This document shows, piece by piece, positions 26,373 to 35,700 of a stretch of 64,000 nt of DNA (its first letter is position 1; each line of letters begins with the position of its first letter). The translations under genes and the position numbers were made by a program. This stretch comes from an uncultured Collinsella sp. (GTDB lineage: Bacteria; Actinomycetota; Coriobacteriia; Coriobacteriales; Coriobacteriaceae). Location: the NCBI GenBank assembly GCA_900539035.1, contig UQAU01000009.1, positions 1 through 64,000 on the forward strand, given 5' to 3'. The notes beneath the pieces are model-generated. The model did no database searches and had not been told where the DNA came from. It saw nothing but the letters and a program-made list of their open reading frames with translations.

Positions 26373-27095
26373 TTGTCCGACATCCGATATAAACGCGTGC
26401 TTCTTAAGCTTTCCGGCGAAGCGCTGATGGGCGACGGCCAATATGGCATCGACCCCAAGGTTACCGACCATCTTGCTAAGCAGGTCAAGGAGCTGCTTGC
26501 CGTTGGCCATGAGGTCGGCGTCGTTGTCGGCGGCGGCAATATTTTCCGCGGCATGGCCGGCGCTGCCGGTGGCATGGAGCGTGCTCAGGCCGACTACATG
26601 GGCATGCTGGCAACCGTTATGAACGCGCTCGCCCTGCAGGATGCCTTCGAGCACAACGATGTTCCCTGCCGCGTTATGAGCGCTATCCAGATGAACGAGA
26701 TCTGCGAGCCCTATATTCGCCGTCGCGCCATCAACCACCTTTCCAAGGGCAACGTCGTTATCTTTGCCGCCGGTTCGGGCAATCCGTACTTTACGACCGA
26801 CACCGCCGCGGCTCTTCGTGCGTGCGAGATCGGCGCCGAGATTCTGATTAAAGCCACCAAGGTTGACGGCATCTACGACAAGGATCCCGTCAAGTGCGCC
26901 GATGCCGTCCGTTTTGACAAGATTACCTATCACGAGGTGCTCGTCCGCGGTCTTCAGGTTATGGATTCCACGGCTACGGCACTGTGCCAGGACAACCGTA
27001 TGCCGATTTTGGTCCTCAACATCGATGGCGAGGACACCGTCAAGTGCGCGCTTTCGGGTGAGCCCGTCGGCACGCTCGTCTATCAGGAGGATTAA
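26373..27095 (+). CDS. pyrH: UMP kinase
   Basis: 240 aa with a TTG start fixed by AAAGGAGG at 26359-26366. Phosphorylates UMP to UDP. Typical amino-acid-kinase-fold motifs: VLLKLSGEALMG, VVGGGNIFRG, GTGNPYFTTDTAA-like GSGNPYFTTDTAAALRA, and TKVDGIYDKDP. First gene of a run through frr, uppS, cdsA, dxr, rseP, ispG and proS with gaps of 0-40 bp. A TAGAAT box at 26337-26342 may be its -10. Confidence 0.97.
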   Translation: MSDIRYKRVLLKLSGEALMGDGQYGIDPKVTDHLAKQVKELLAVGHEVGVVVGGGNIFRGMAGAAGGMERAQADYMGMLATVMNALALQDAFEHNDVPCRVMSAIQMNEICEPYIRRRAINHLSKGNVVIFAAGSGNPYFTTDTAAALRACEIGAEILIKATKVDGIYDKDPVKCADAVRFDKITYHEVLVRGLQVMDSTATALCQDNRMPILVLNIDGEDTVKCALSGEPVGTLVYQED

Positions 27096-27097
27096 GC

Positions 27098-27634
27098 ATG
27101 GCAGAGAACATCACCGCCCATATGGACAAGTCGCTCGAGTCCCTCAAGCATAACTTCTCCAAGGTTCGTACCGGCCGCGCCAATGCCAACATTCTGTCCG
27201 ACATCACCGTCGATTATTACGGTGTTCCCACGCCGGTCACGCAGGTTGCCGCCGTCAAGACCCCCGAGGCCCACATGCTGCTCATCGAGCCGTGGGACAA
27301 GGCACTCATCAATGCTATCGTCAAGGCCATCGGCGCTTCCGATCTGGGTATTACCCCCAACTCCGATGGCACCGTCGTTCGTCTCCCGTTTCCGGCTCCC
27401 ACCGAGGAGCGTCGTCGCGAGCTCGTCAAGGAGTGCCGCGAGTACGCCGAGCAGGCCAAGGTGTCTATCCGTAACATTCGTCGCGACTTCAACAACAAGC
27501 TCGAGCGCGATGAGGAGCTCACCGAGGACGATGTCCGTCGCGAGCAGGCCAAAGTCCAGAAGCACACCGATGAGTATGTCGCCAAGGTCGAGGAGCTTCT
27601 GAAGGAAAAAGAAGCCGAGGTCATGGAGATCTAA
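27098..27634 (+). CDS. frr: Ribosome recycling factor
   Basis: 178 aa, 2 bp after pyrH. Splits the post-termination ribosome together with EF-G. KVRTGRANANILSDITVDYYGVPTPVTQVAAV and the C-terminal VSIRNIRRDFNNKLER segment are the family hallmarks. Slightly shorter than the common 185 aa. Confidence 0.97.
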   Translation: MAENITAHMDKSLESLKHNFSKVRTGRANANILSDITVDYYGVPTPVTQVAAVKTPEAHMLLIEPWDKALINAIVKAIGASDLGITPNSDGTVVRLPFPAPTEERRRELVKECREYAEQAKVSIRNIRRDFNNKLERDEELTEDDVRREQAKVQKHTDEYVAKVEELLKEKEAEVMEI

Positions 27635-27635
27635 G

Positions 27636-28430
27636 GTGCAATACGACGAGCATAAACTGGTCGAGTACTTTGCCGACGCCCCTGCGGGCGTCGGTTTTTC
27701 CGACCTTGACCTCAATAACATTCCGCACCATATCTCGTGCATCATGGACGGTAACGGTCGTTGGGCCACGTCGCGCGGTCTTGCACGCACCGAGGGCCAC
27801 AAGGCGGGTATCGTCTCCCTTCGCGAGATTATTACCGCCTGCGTGCGTCTGGGCGTCGACGTGCTTTCGGCCTATGCGTTTTCTACCGAAAACTGGAACC
27901 GCCCGCAACACGAGGTCAACGTCTTGATGCACCTGTTTGCCAAGACGTTTATCGACGAGCTGCCGCTTCTGAAGCGCGAAAACGTGCGCGTTGTCTTTTT
28001 GGGTGACATTTCCGCGCTGCCCAAGAAGACCCGCGACGTTTTTGAACGCGGTCTTGCCGAGTGCGCCGATCACACCGGCATGACGCTGGCGCTTGCCGTC
28101 AACTACGGCGCGCGTGCCGAGATTACCCGCGCTGTCCGTCAGATCGCACTCGACGCTGCCGCCGGTAAGATCGATCCTGGCGCAATTGATGACGACATGG
28201 TGGCTTCCCACCTCTATACCGCCGGCCTTCCCGATCCTGAGCTTGTGATTCGCACTTCTGGTGAGCTGCGCCTTTCGAACTATCTGCTGTGGCAGGTGGC
28301 TTATTCCGAATTCTACGTCACCGATACCTATTGGCCCGACTTTGATCGTTGGGGCCTTGTCGACGCCATTTTGGCCTATCAGGGCCGTGACCGTAGGTTT
28401 GGTGGTCTGAGCAAGACCGAGGAGGCTTAA
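27636..28430 (+). CDS. uppS: Isoprenyl (undecaprenyl) diphosphate synthase
   Basis: 264 aa, GTG start 1 bp after frr. Makes the C55 lipid carrier precursor used for cell wall synthesis. The cis-prenyltransferase motifs HISCIMDGNGRWATSRGLARTEGHKAG, YAFSTENWNRP, and PDPELVIRTSGELRLSNYLLWQVAYSEFY are all present. About 30 extra N-terminal residues precede the core. Its isopentenyl substrates come from dxr and ispG encoded downstream. Confidence 0.96.
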   Translation: MQYDEHKLVEYFADAPAGVGFSDLDLNNIPHHISCIMDGNGRWATSRGLARTEGHKAGIVSLREIITACVRLGVDVLSAYAFSTENWNRPQHEVNVLMHLFAKTFIDELPLLKRENVRVVFLGDISALPKKTRDVFERGLAECADHTGMTLALAVNYGARAEITRAVRQIALDAAAGKIDPGAIDDDMVASHLYTAGLPDPELVIRTSGELRLSNYLLWQVAYSEFYVTDTYWPDFDRWGLVDAILAYQGRDRRFGGLSKTEEA

Positions 28431-28432
28431 TC

Positions 28433-29332
28433 GTGTCCGATCGTCCCAAGGCAACTGCTCCCAAGACATCTGAGCGCAAGGCTGTCGCTGCGGGAGCGCC
28501 CGCAGCGAAGAATGGCACCGGTTCGTGGCTTGCGGGCTTTATTACCCGTGCCGCCGCCGGTATCGTTTATGCCGTTGTCTTTATCCTGTGCCTGGTTTTG
28601 GGTATCGTGCCCACGGCCATCTTTGTTTCTGTCATGAGCGGTCTGTGCTGCTATGAGTTTTTCCGTATGACAAGGCTCGATGGCAAGATGGCTAACGAGC
28701 GCATGGGTATCGCTGCCGCCATACTCTTTCCGCTGTCGGCGTTGGGCGATTCGATGTTGCTGAATGCCCTGCTTTTTGCCCTGATGCTCGCTGTGGGCAT
28801 TTGGTATGTCTGGTCGCCGCGTACCCGCATTTCTGATGTGGCCGTGACGCTCATGGGTCCCATCTACACTGGCTTTATGCTGTCGGCTATCGTGCTGCTG
28901 CGCGATGCCGTGCCCGGTTTTGCCGGCGCCCTGCTTTCGGTGGGCGTTTGCGCGTCCCTTTGGGTCTCCGATTCGTTTGCCTACATCGTGGGTAGCCGTA
29001 TCGGCAAACACAAGATGGTTCCCAAGATCTCTCCCAAAAAGAGCTGGGAGGGGTTTGTTGGCGGCATTCTGGGCTCGGTTTTGATTTGGCTCATCCTGTG
29101 GGCGACGCACTTCTACAAGCTCAGCCTGCCCTATGCGCTGTTGTGCGGCGTGGTCGTGTCCATTTTGGGCGTTATCGGCGACCTTATCGAGTCGCGCATC
29201 AAGCGCGGTGTGGGCGTTAAGGATTCCGGTAACCTTATCCCGGGCCACGGCGGCATGCTCGATCGTAGCGATTCGCTTATCTTCGGCTGCATCACCGCGC
29301 AGCTGCTTTTGATGATCGGAGGCGTGCTGTAA
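28433..29332 (+). CDS. cdsA: Phosphatidate cytidylyltransferase
   Basis: 299 aa, GTG start 2 bp after uppS. An integral membrane enzyme making CDP-diacylglycerol. After a charged, Ala/Lys-rich N-terminus there are about seven hydrophobic segments, and the CDS signature GVKDSGNLIPGHGGMLDRSD lies near the C-terminus. The stop TAA overlaps the dxr ATG by one base. Confidence 0.94.
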   Translation: MSDRPKATAPKTSERKAVAAGAPAAKNGTGSWLAGFITRAAAGIVYAVVFILCLVLGIVPTAIFVSVMSGLCCYEFFRMTRLDGKMANERMGIAAAILFPLSALGDSMLLNALLFALMLAVGIWYVWSPRTRISDVAVTLMGPIYTGFMLSAIVLLRDAVPGFAGALLSVGVCASLWVSDSFAYIVGSRIGKHKMVPKISPKKSWEGFVGGILGSVLIWLILWATHFYKLSLPYALLCGVVVSILGVIGDLIESRIKRGVGVKDSGNLIPGHGGMLDRSDSLIFGCITAQLLLMIGGVL

Positions 29333-30519
29333 TGTCATTCCAGACGACGTATGGCCCCGATGGACGCCTCCGTGTTGCCATCCTGGGTTGTACGGGCTCC
29401 ATCGGCACCCAGGCACTCGATGTGTGCCGCCAGCATGCCGATCGCCTGCAGGTGACGGCGCTGTCCGTTAACTCCAGTACCTCCGAGCTCGTTGCCGCTG
29501 CCCGCGAGTTCTCGGTTTCGGCGGTTGCCGTGGCCGATGTCGCTCATGGCGATGACGCCGTGCTGCAGGAGTTGCCCGAGGGAACGAAGCTCGGCGTTGG
29601 CGCGCAGGCGGTTTGCGAGCTCGCGCGTCGCGACGATGTCGACTGCGTGCTCGTCGCTATTGTGGGTGCCGCCGGTCTCGAGGCGAGCCATGCTGCCTTG
29701 ACCTCGAATAATCGCCTTGCCCTTGCCAACAAGGAGTCCCTCGTCGTCGGTGGCGACTTGCTTATGCCGTTGGCGCAACCGGGCCAGCTTATTCCAGTCG
29801 ACTCTGAACACTCCGCCATCTACCAGTGCTATCTGGGGGAGAACCCGCGCGAGGCTCATTGTATTTGGCTCACCTGCTCGGGCGGTCCGTTCTTTGGCCG
29901 CACGCGCGACGAGCTCAATCGCGTGACGCGTGCCGATGCCCTCGCACATCCCACGTGGGCCATGGGTGCCAAGATCACCATCGACTCCGCCACCCTCATG
30001 AACAAGGGCCTGGAGCGTATTGAGGCCATGCATCTGTTTAACTGCGACCTTGATTTCATTAACGTGGTCGTGCAGCGTCAGTCCAAGATTCACTCTATGG
30101 TCGAGTTTGCCGACGGCTCCGTGATGGCACATCTCGGTGCTTCCGACATGCGTATTCCCATCCAGTTCGCGTTCTCGTATCCCGAGCGTTGGGATACCCC
30201 GGCGCCTCGTATCGATTTTCGTGAGCTGGGACAGCTCACGTTTGATGCTGCCGACATGGATACCTTCCGCTGTCTGGCACTGGCCGAGCGTGCCGGCAAG
30301 ACGGGTGGCACCATGCCGTGCGTGCTCAATGCCGCCAACGAGGTCGCCGTTGATGCCTTCCTGCACGATGGCTGCAGCTTTACCGATATCGATCGCATTG
30401 TGGAATCTTGCATGGATGCCCACGATATGCAGACGGTCGATTCGTTTGAGCAGCTTCGCGACATCGATGCGTGGGCGCGTGAAAAGGCTGCGCAGGTGCT
30501 CACCGCAACCCGTTCCTAA
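29332..30519 (+). CDS. dxr: 1-deoxy-D-xylulose 5-phosphate reductoisomerase
   Basis: 395 aa. Makes MEP, the committed step of the non-mevalonate isoprenoid pathway. NADPH motif LGCTGSIGTQALDVCR, ANKESLVVGG, the metal and substrate region PVDSEHSAIYQCY, and KITIDSATLMNKGLE are all present. Overlaps cdsA by one base. With ispG it shows that the MEP pathway operates here. Confidence 0.97.
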   Translation: MSFQTTYGPDGRLRVAILGCTGSIGTQALDVCRQHADRLQVTALSVNSSTSELVAAAREFSVSAVAVADVAHGDDAVLQELPEGTKLGVGAQAVCELARRDDVDCVLVAIVGAAGLEASHAALTSNNRLALANKESLVVGGDLLMPLAQPGQLIPVDSEHSAIYQCYLGENPREAHCIWLTCSGGPFFGRTRDELNRVTRADALAHPTWAMGAKITIDSATLMNKGLERIEAMHLFNCDLDFINVVVQRQSKIHSMVEFADGSVMAHLGASDMRIPIQFAFSYPERWDTPAPRIDFRELGQLTFDAADMDTFRCLALAERAGKTGGTMPCVLNAANEVAVDAFLHDGCSFTDIDRIVESCMDAHDMQTVDSFEQLRDIDAWAREKAAQVLTATRS

Positions 30520-30544
30520 CCCATAAGGATTGCTTTTTCGTTTT

Positions 30545-31906
30545 ATGGATACTGTTCTGAGCGTTCTCTCATCGGTCTTTTGGGGCCTGCTGATGCTTTC
30601 CGTCCTCGTGTTTTTGCACGAGGGCGGCCACTTTTTGGCGGCGCGTGCCTGCGGCGTCCGCGTGACCGAGTTCTTTTTGGGCTTGCCGTGTCGCTTTGAC
30701 ATCCATTGCACGTCGCGTCGCATTGGAACCAAGTTTGGCGTGACCCCGCTTCTGCTGGGTGGCTACGCTGCCATCTGCGGTATGGATCCGACCGACGTCT
30801 CGTGTGCCGATCGCGTGCTCGCGGCTATCTATCGTCATGGTCGCGTGACCGTGGCCGACCTTGCTGTCGAGCTTGAGCTTTCCGAGGAGGATGTGCTCGA
30901 GGCATGCGCCTTGTTGCTGGGCTGGGGTTCCATCGCACCCTGGTATGAGGAAGGGGAGAAGCCCTCGCCGAGCTACTATCCCACCAAGTATCAGACGCTG
31001 CCGCGAGATGCGGCGGGTTACACCACCTTTGACGGCCGCCGTTTCGATCGCGAACATTCAACTGCCGAGGGCGATGTGTGGGAGCTGCCGTGCGGCGAGG
31101 CCGAGTTCCTTGCACAAGAGCGTTCGCACACCTATCTTGGCCAGGGCTTTCTCAAGCGCGCCTTTATGCTCCTCGCGGGCATTATTGTCAATATCTTGAC
31201 GGGCTTTTTGCTCCTTATGAGTATCTATTCCATTGCGGGTGTCACCGTGCCGATGGATACCAACGTGATCGGTCAGGTTGACGAGGGGTCTATTGCCGCC
31301 AAGGCAGGTATTGAGGGCGGCGACGCGATCCTTTCGGTTGACGGAGTATCGTGCTCCACCTGGATGGACGTTTACGATGCCATCGGCAAGGCTGCCGGTA
31401 AGGACGATATCGCCATCGAGTACGAGCGTGACGGCAAGCAGCATTCGACCACGGTTGCGCTCAAAGAGGACGAGCGCCTAGGTGTGTATGCCTCTACGCA
31501 GGTGGTCCGTTTAGACCCCATCACGTCGGCTCGACTGTCGTTCTCCTATGTCGTGCAGACAGCGGAGGGCGTGATGCGCCTGCTCCAGCCGCAGCATACG
31601 ATGGAGATTCTTGATCAGTCTTCTTCGATCGTGGGTATTAGCGTTATGTCCTCACAGGCTGCTGCTGCCGGCCCTGCCACGTTCCTTTCGTTTGCCGCCC
31701 TCATTTCGTTCTCGCTTGGCTTTATGAACCTGCTGCCCATCCCACCACTCGATGGCGGCAAGCTGGTCATCGAGATCATTCAAAAGATTGCGGGCCGCGA
31801 GCTTCCGCTCAAGGTCCAGACGATTGTGAGCTATGTGGGCATCGCGCTCTTTGCGCTGCTGTTTGTCTATATGCTTCGTTCCGACATCCTTCGATTTATT
31901 CTGTAG
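30545..31906 (+). CDS. rseP: Site-2 protease RseP-like with inserted helix-turn-helix-like segment
   Basis: 453 aa. A membrane metalloprotease for regulated intramembrane proteolysis. The zinc motif HEGGH is at residues 25-29 in the first helix, a PDZ domain follows (VDEGSIAAKAGIEGGDAILSVDGV) and NLLPIPPLDGGKL is the third conserved motif. Between LLLGGYAAICGM and FLKRAFMLLAGIIVNILTG lies an unusual insert of about 110 residues, which includes a helical stretch like a winged helix (DRVLAAIYRHGRVTVADLAVELELSEEDVLEA). ATG 30545 is taken; AAGGA is 17 nt upstream, so the start is not certain. The dxr-rseP-ispG order is common. Confidence 0.9.
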   Translation: MDTVLSVLSSVFWGLLMLSVLVFLHEGGHFLAARACGVRVTEFFLGLPCRFDIHCTSRRIGTKFGVTPLLLGGYAAICGMDPTDVSCADRVLAAIYRHGRVTVADLAVELELSEEDVLEACALLLGWGSIAPWYEEGEKPSPSYYPTKYQTLPRDAAGYTTFDGRRFDREHSTAEGDVWELPCGEAEFLAQERSHTYLGQGFLKRAFMLLAGIIVNILTGFLLLMSIYSIAGVTVPMDTNVIGQVDEGSIAAKAGIEGGDAILSVDGVSCSTWMDVYDAIGKAAGKDDIAIEYERDGKQHSTTVALKEDERLGVYASTQVVRLDPITSARLSFSYVVQTAEGVMRLLQPQHTMEILDQSSSIVGISVMSSQAAAAGPATFLSFAALISFSLGFMNLLPIPPLDGGKLVIEIIQKIAGRELPLKVQTIVSYVGIALFALLFVYMLRSDILRFIL

Positions 31907-31919
31907 GGGAGTGTTTGGA

Positions 31920-33002
31920 TTGTCTTTATCCCATCCTTTGCCTCGCGAGTTGACGCGCCCCGTGCATGTGGGCGGCGTGCAGATCGGTGGCGGCGCGCCG
32001 GTGGTGGTCCAATCCATGACCTGCACCGATACCGCTGATGCCCAGGCAACGCTTGCGCAAGTATGTGCGTTGGCGCAGGCTGGCTGCGATATCGTGCGCG
32101 TGAGCGTGCCCACGGAGGCCGCGCTTGAGGGTTTCCGCACCATCTGTGACGAGTCTCCGGTGCCGATTGTCGCCGATATCCACTTTAACTATAAGCTCGC
32201 CATTGGTGCCGTTGAGGCTGGTGCTGCCAAGCTGCGCATCAATCCCGGCAATATCGGCGATTGGGCCAAGGTTGACGCGGTGATCGATGCTGCGGGTGCT
32301 GCTGGCTGTGTGATTCGTATCGGAGTCAATGCCGGTTCGCTTGAGCAGGATATCGCCGAGCGCGACGACCTCACGCAGCCCGAAAAGCTCGTGATGTCGA
32401 GCGAGCGTTTCGTCAAGCATTTTGAGGACCGCGGGTTTACGAACATTGTGCTTTCGGCTAAGGCCCATAGCGTGCAAACGACGCTCGATACCTATCGAGC
32501 CCTGTCGCGTGAGATTCCCCACGTTCCGCTTCACCTGGGCGTGACGGAGGCGGGGACCAAGCTCCAGGGCACCATCAAGAGCTCTGTAGGCTTGGGTATC
32601 TTGCTTTCCGAAGGCATTGGCGACACCATGCGTGTGTCGCTCACGGCTGATCCGGTTGAGGAGCCGCCGGTTGCCTGGGGTATTCTGCAGTCGCTGGGCC
32701 TGCGTCGCCGTGGCCCCGAGATTGTCTCGTGCCCCACATGCGCCCGCTGCCAGGTTAACCTCATTCCCATCGCCGAGGAGGTCACTGAGCGGCTTAAGAA
32801 CTATTCCGCGCCGCTTTCGATCGCCGTTATGGGATGCGCGGTCAATGGCCCCGGCGAGGCCTCTGACGCCGACTTGGGCGTTGCCTGCGGACGAGGTCAG
32901 GGCCTGCTCTTTTCGCATGGCCAGATCATTGGTAAAGTAGCTGAGGATCAAATTGTCGACGCGCTTATGGCAGAGGTCGACAAACTTATTGAGGAGAAGT
33001 AA
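31920..33002 (+). CDS. ispG: 4-hydroxy-3-methylbut-2-en-1-yl diphosphate synthase IspG
   Basis: 360 aa. A 4Fe-4S enzyme late in the MEP pathway. TTG 31920 is chosen because GGGGA at 31906-31910 lies 9 nt before it and the family begins at this point (SHPLPRELTRPVHVGGVQIGGGAPVVVQSMT). Cluster cysteines are in SCPTCARCQVNL and the following GCAVNGPGEASDADLGVACG. The proS ATG follows directly. Confidence 0.96.
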   Translation: MSLSHPLPRELTRPVHVGGVQIGGGAPVVVQSMTCTDTADAQATLAQVCALAQAGCDIVRVSVPTEAALEGFRTICDESPVPIVADIHFNYKLAIGAVEAGAAKLRINPGNIGDWAKVDAVIDAAGAAGCVIRIGVNAGSLEQDIAERDDLTQPEKLVMSSERFVKHFEDRGFTNIVLSAKAHSVQTTLDTYRALSREIPHVPLHLGVTEAGTKLQGTIKSSVGLGILLSEGIGDTMRVSLTADPVEEPPVAWGILQSLGLRRRGPEIVSCPTCARCQVNLIPIAEEVTERLKNYSAPLSIAVMGCAVNGPGEASDADLGVACGRGQGLLFSHGQIIGKVAEDQIVDALMAEVDKLIEEK

Positions 33003-34724
33003 ATGACTCGAGCAATGTATATGTCTAAGCTCTATGCGCCGACGCTTAAAGAGGATCCGGCGGACGCTGAGCTCGCCAGCCACCGCCTGCTGCTCCGTGC
33101 CGGCATGATTCGCAAGGAGGCCGCCGGCCTGTATTCCTACCTGCCGCTTGCTTGGCGCTCGATCCACAAGATCGAGAACATCGTGCGCGACGAGATGGAC
33201 GCTGCCGGCGCCCAGGAGCTTATGATGCCTATCATGGTCGACGCCGAGTTGTGGCGCGAGTCCGGCCGCATCGACGCCTATGGCAAGGAACTCGTGCGCT
33301 TTGATGACCGCCACGGCCGCGAGTTCGTGCTGGGCCCCACGCACGAGGAGACCGTGACCGCCCTGGTTCGCAATGAGCTGCGTTCCTATAAGCAGCTGCC
33401 CGTCAACCTTTACCACATTCAGGACAAGTTCCGCGACGAGTTCCGTCCCCGCTTTGGCTTGATGCGCGGCCGCGAGTTCATCATGAAGGACGCCTACAGC
33501 TTCTCCGCCACGCAGGAGAGCCTGCAGGAGGAGTACGACAAGATGAAGCAGGCCTATGCCAACATTTGCGAGCGCTGCTACATCAAGGCCCTGCCCGTTG
33601 TCGCTGACTCCGGCGAGATCGGTGGCGACACTTCCGTCGAGTACATGGCTTTGGCCGACGCCGGCGAGGCTTCGCTGGTCTACTGCGACGATTGCGGCTT
33701 CGCTGCCGACGATGAGGCCGCAAGCACCAAGGTCGTTGTGACCGAGGGTCCTGGCGACGGTACACTCACCAAGGTCGAGACTCCGGGCATGGGCACCATC
33801 GAGGCCGTTGCAAAGTTCTTCGGCTTCCCCGAGAACGGCACGCGCAAGTCCTTGGCTCTCATCGATGCCGAGGGCAAGCCAGTCGTGGCCATTGTTCCGG
33901 GCGATCATGAGCTCAATGACTGCAAGGCCGAGCATGTCTTTGGCAAGGGTTATCGCATGATGACCGATGAGGAGCTCCAGACCTACGGTCTGCATAAGGG
34001 CTTTATCGGACCGGTTAACTTGCCCGAGGGCATTCGTCTGGTCTGCGACGAGAGTCTGCGCGAGTCCAAGCAGTGGGCCTGCGGTGCCAACGAGGTCGAT
34101 TATCACTTTACCGGTGCCTGCCCCGAGCGCGACTTTACCGTCGACGAGTGGGCCGACCTGGTAACCGTCGTTGCCGGCGATCCCTGCCCGCACTGCGGCA
34201 AGCCGCTCTCTGCTGCTCGCGGCATCGAGGTCTCCCAGGTCTTCCAGCTGGGCACTAAGTATTCCGAGGCCATGGGTGCCACCTTTATGGATGAGGACGG
34301 CAAGGAGAAGCCGCTCATCATGGGTTGCTACGGCGTCGGTGTGTCCCGCTCGCTCGCTGCCGTCGTGGAGCAGCACAACGACGAGCACGGTATCGTCTGG
34401 CCGGTCTCCGTTGCCCCGTACGAGGTCGCGGTGATTCCGCTCGATCCCAAGAAGGAGGAGTGCGCTACCGTCTGCGAGCAGATCGTCGAGGGCCTGTGCG
34501 CTGAGGGTATCGAGGTTGTCGTCGATGACCGCGACGAGCGCCCCGGCTTTAAGTTTGCCGACAACGACCTTATGGGCTTCCCGTATCAGGTTGTTCTGGG
34601 TAAGCGTGGCCTTAAGAATGGCACGGTGGAGCTCAAGGATCGTGCCACGGGCGAGCGCGAGGACGTGGCGATCGATGAGGTTGTCGCCAAGGTTGCCGAG
34701 CTTGTTAAGGCGGCCCGCCGTTAA
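33003..34724 (+). CDS. proS: Prolyl-tRNA synthetase
   Basis: 573 aa, ATG immediately after the ispG stop. Class II synthetase of the bacterial type: MSKLYAPTLKEDPADAELASHRLLLRAGMIRKEAAGLYSYLPLA, motif 2 FRDEFRPRFGLMRGREFIMKDAYSF, an inserted editing domain in the middle (roughly residues 225-385), motif 3 GCYGVGVSRSLAAVVEQ, and a C-terminal anticodon-binding domain. A strong terminator follows, ending the pyrH-proS run. Confidence 0.97.
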   Translation: MTRAMYMSKLYAPTLKEDPADAELASHRLLLRAGMIRKEAAGLYSYLPLAWRSIHKIENIVRDEMDAAGAQELMMPIMVDAELWRESGRIDAYGKELVRFDDRHGREFVLGPTHEETVTALVRNELRSYKQLPVNLYHIQDKFRDEFRPRFGLMRGREFIMKDAYSFSATQESLQEEYDKMKQAYANICERCYIKALPVVADSGEIGGDTSVEYMALADAGEASLVYCDDCGFAADDEAASTKVVVTEGPGDGTLTKVETPGMGTIEAVAKFFGFPENGTRKSLALIDAEGKPVVAIVPGDHELNDCKAEHVFGKGYRMMTDEELQTYGLHKGFIGPVNLPEGIRLVCDESLRESKQWACGANEVDYHFTGACPERDFTVDEWADLVTVVAGDPCPHCGKPLSAARGIEVSQVFQLGTKYSEAMGATFMDEDGKEKPLIMGCYGVGVSRSLAAVVEQHNDEHGIVWPVSVAPYEVAVIPLDPKKEECATVCEQIVEGLCAEGIEVVVDDRDERPGFKFADNDLMGFPYQVVLGKRGLKNGTVELKDRATGEREDVAIDEVVAKVAELVKAARR

Positions 34725-34753
34725 TCGACGATTTCGCTTGTAGTTCGATATAC

Positions 34754-34803
34754 GGGACGGCCCCGCATTTCTCCAGATCGGGGAGATGTGGGGCCGTCCT
34801 TTT
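34754..34803 (+). terminator. Rho-independent terminator after proS
   Basis: GGACGGCCCC and a following stem pair with GGGGCCGTCC, then TTTT. The stem is about 18 bp with a few mismatches. Confidence 0.9.
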
Positions 34804-34826
34804 ATCTTGTAGCATCCTCGATATCT

Positions 34827-34868
34827 AAAAGGAAAACCCCACAGTCCATGCGAACTGCGGGGTTTTCC
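34827..34868 (-). terminator. Terminator after the kinase-like gene (- strand)
   Basis: Ten-base arms GGAAAACCCC (34831-34840) and GGGGTTTTCC (34859-34868), plus CAGT/ACTG inside. On the - strand it is followed by TTTT. Confidence 0.8.
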
Positions 34869-34903
34869 ATTGTGCCTCCGATGCGAAATAAATCGCTCAG
34901 ATA

Positions 34904-35668
34904 TTACTGATAATCGACGACGTCGATCCAGTTCTTCAGGAACTCATCGTTCACGTTGCGCTTACGAGCGAGCTCGGAAGCGGCGACGATGCTCGTCCAC
35001 TGACGCACGACCTGCATGGGCATGTCGGCGCGGTCGCAGTAGAGCTCCAGGTAGGCCTCGGCCTGGTCCTTGCTGTTGAGGGCGAAGAGCAGGTAGGTGG
35101 TGGCAACGTCGGCAGCAGGGGAGCCCTGGGTGGCGTGTGCCCAGTCGCACACATAGAGCTGGCCGTCGTCGCCGACGATGACGTTGGAGGGGTTGAAGTC
35201 GCCGTGGCAGACCTTGAACTCCTTGGTCATGCCGTCCAGACGCTCCTGAAGGTTGTAGCGCGTGGTGGCATTGAGCTGATCAAGGCTGTCGATCATGCGG
35301 GCGAACTTGTCGCGCTGACGGTTGAGCAGCGGGGAGGTGTAGCCGTGGATCTCGATCTGGAGGTCGACGAACATCTCGAGGTACTCACCAAAGCGCTGGG
35401 GCTCGGCAGTCATCTTCTCGGCAAGGGTGGTGCCCGGAACCTTCTCGGTCACGAGCGCCCAGCCGTTGGCGTTCTCGAGCTGAGAAACCTCGAGAGCCTT
35501 GGGGCTGCGGATGCCGCACTCATTGATGCGGGCAAGATTCAAAGCCTCGTTGAACACGTCGGAGACAGGCTTGGTCTCGTTAAAGACCTTGACGATCTTG
35601 TCGCCCAGGTCGTAAACGACCTTGTTGCCACGGCGGACGAGCTCGGTCTTGGAATCGGGTAGCAGCAT
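34904..35668 (-). CDS. APH-family phosphotransferase (small-molecule or protein kinase-like)
   Basis: 254 aa. The aminoglycoside/choline kinase fold is recognised by VCHGDFNPSNVIVGDDGQ (catalytic Asp and Asn) followed by CDWAHATQGSPAAD in place of DFG; GNKVVYDLGDKIVKVF carries the likely ATP lysine, and VTEKVPGTTLAEKM resembles the hinge. No substrate can be named. The gene follows adhE on the same strand after 88 bp that holds a perfect 12-bp stem but no T-run, so the two may be on one transcript. It has its own AAAGGA ribosome site. Drug resistance is not implied by this sequence. Confidence 0.8.
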   Translation of the reverse strand: MLLPDSKTELVRRGNKVVYDLGDKIVKVFNETKPVSDVFNEALNLARINECGIRSPKALEVSQLENANGWALVTEKVPGTTLAEKMTAEPQRFGEYLEMFVDLQIEIHGYTSPLLNRQRDKFARMIDSLDQLNATTRYNLQERLDGMTKEFKVCHGDFNPSNVIVGDDGQLYVCDWAHATQGSPAADVATTYLLFALNSKDQAEAYLELYCDRADMPMQVVRQWTSIVAASELARKRNVNDEFLKNWIDVVDYQ

Positions 35669-35700
35669 GGTTGCATCCTTTCAACGATGCGATAGAAGCG

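Noticed and set aside
31926..34388. Open frame of about 820 codons opposite ispG and proS
   Set aside because: Covers two well-recognised genes on the other strand; no family resemblance and no ribosome site.
34904..35668. Aminoglycoside resistance gene
   Set aside because: Only the general kinase fold is visible; nothing specific for antibiotic substrates, and the position beside adhE argues for housekeeping.
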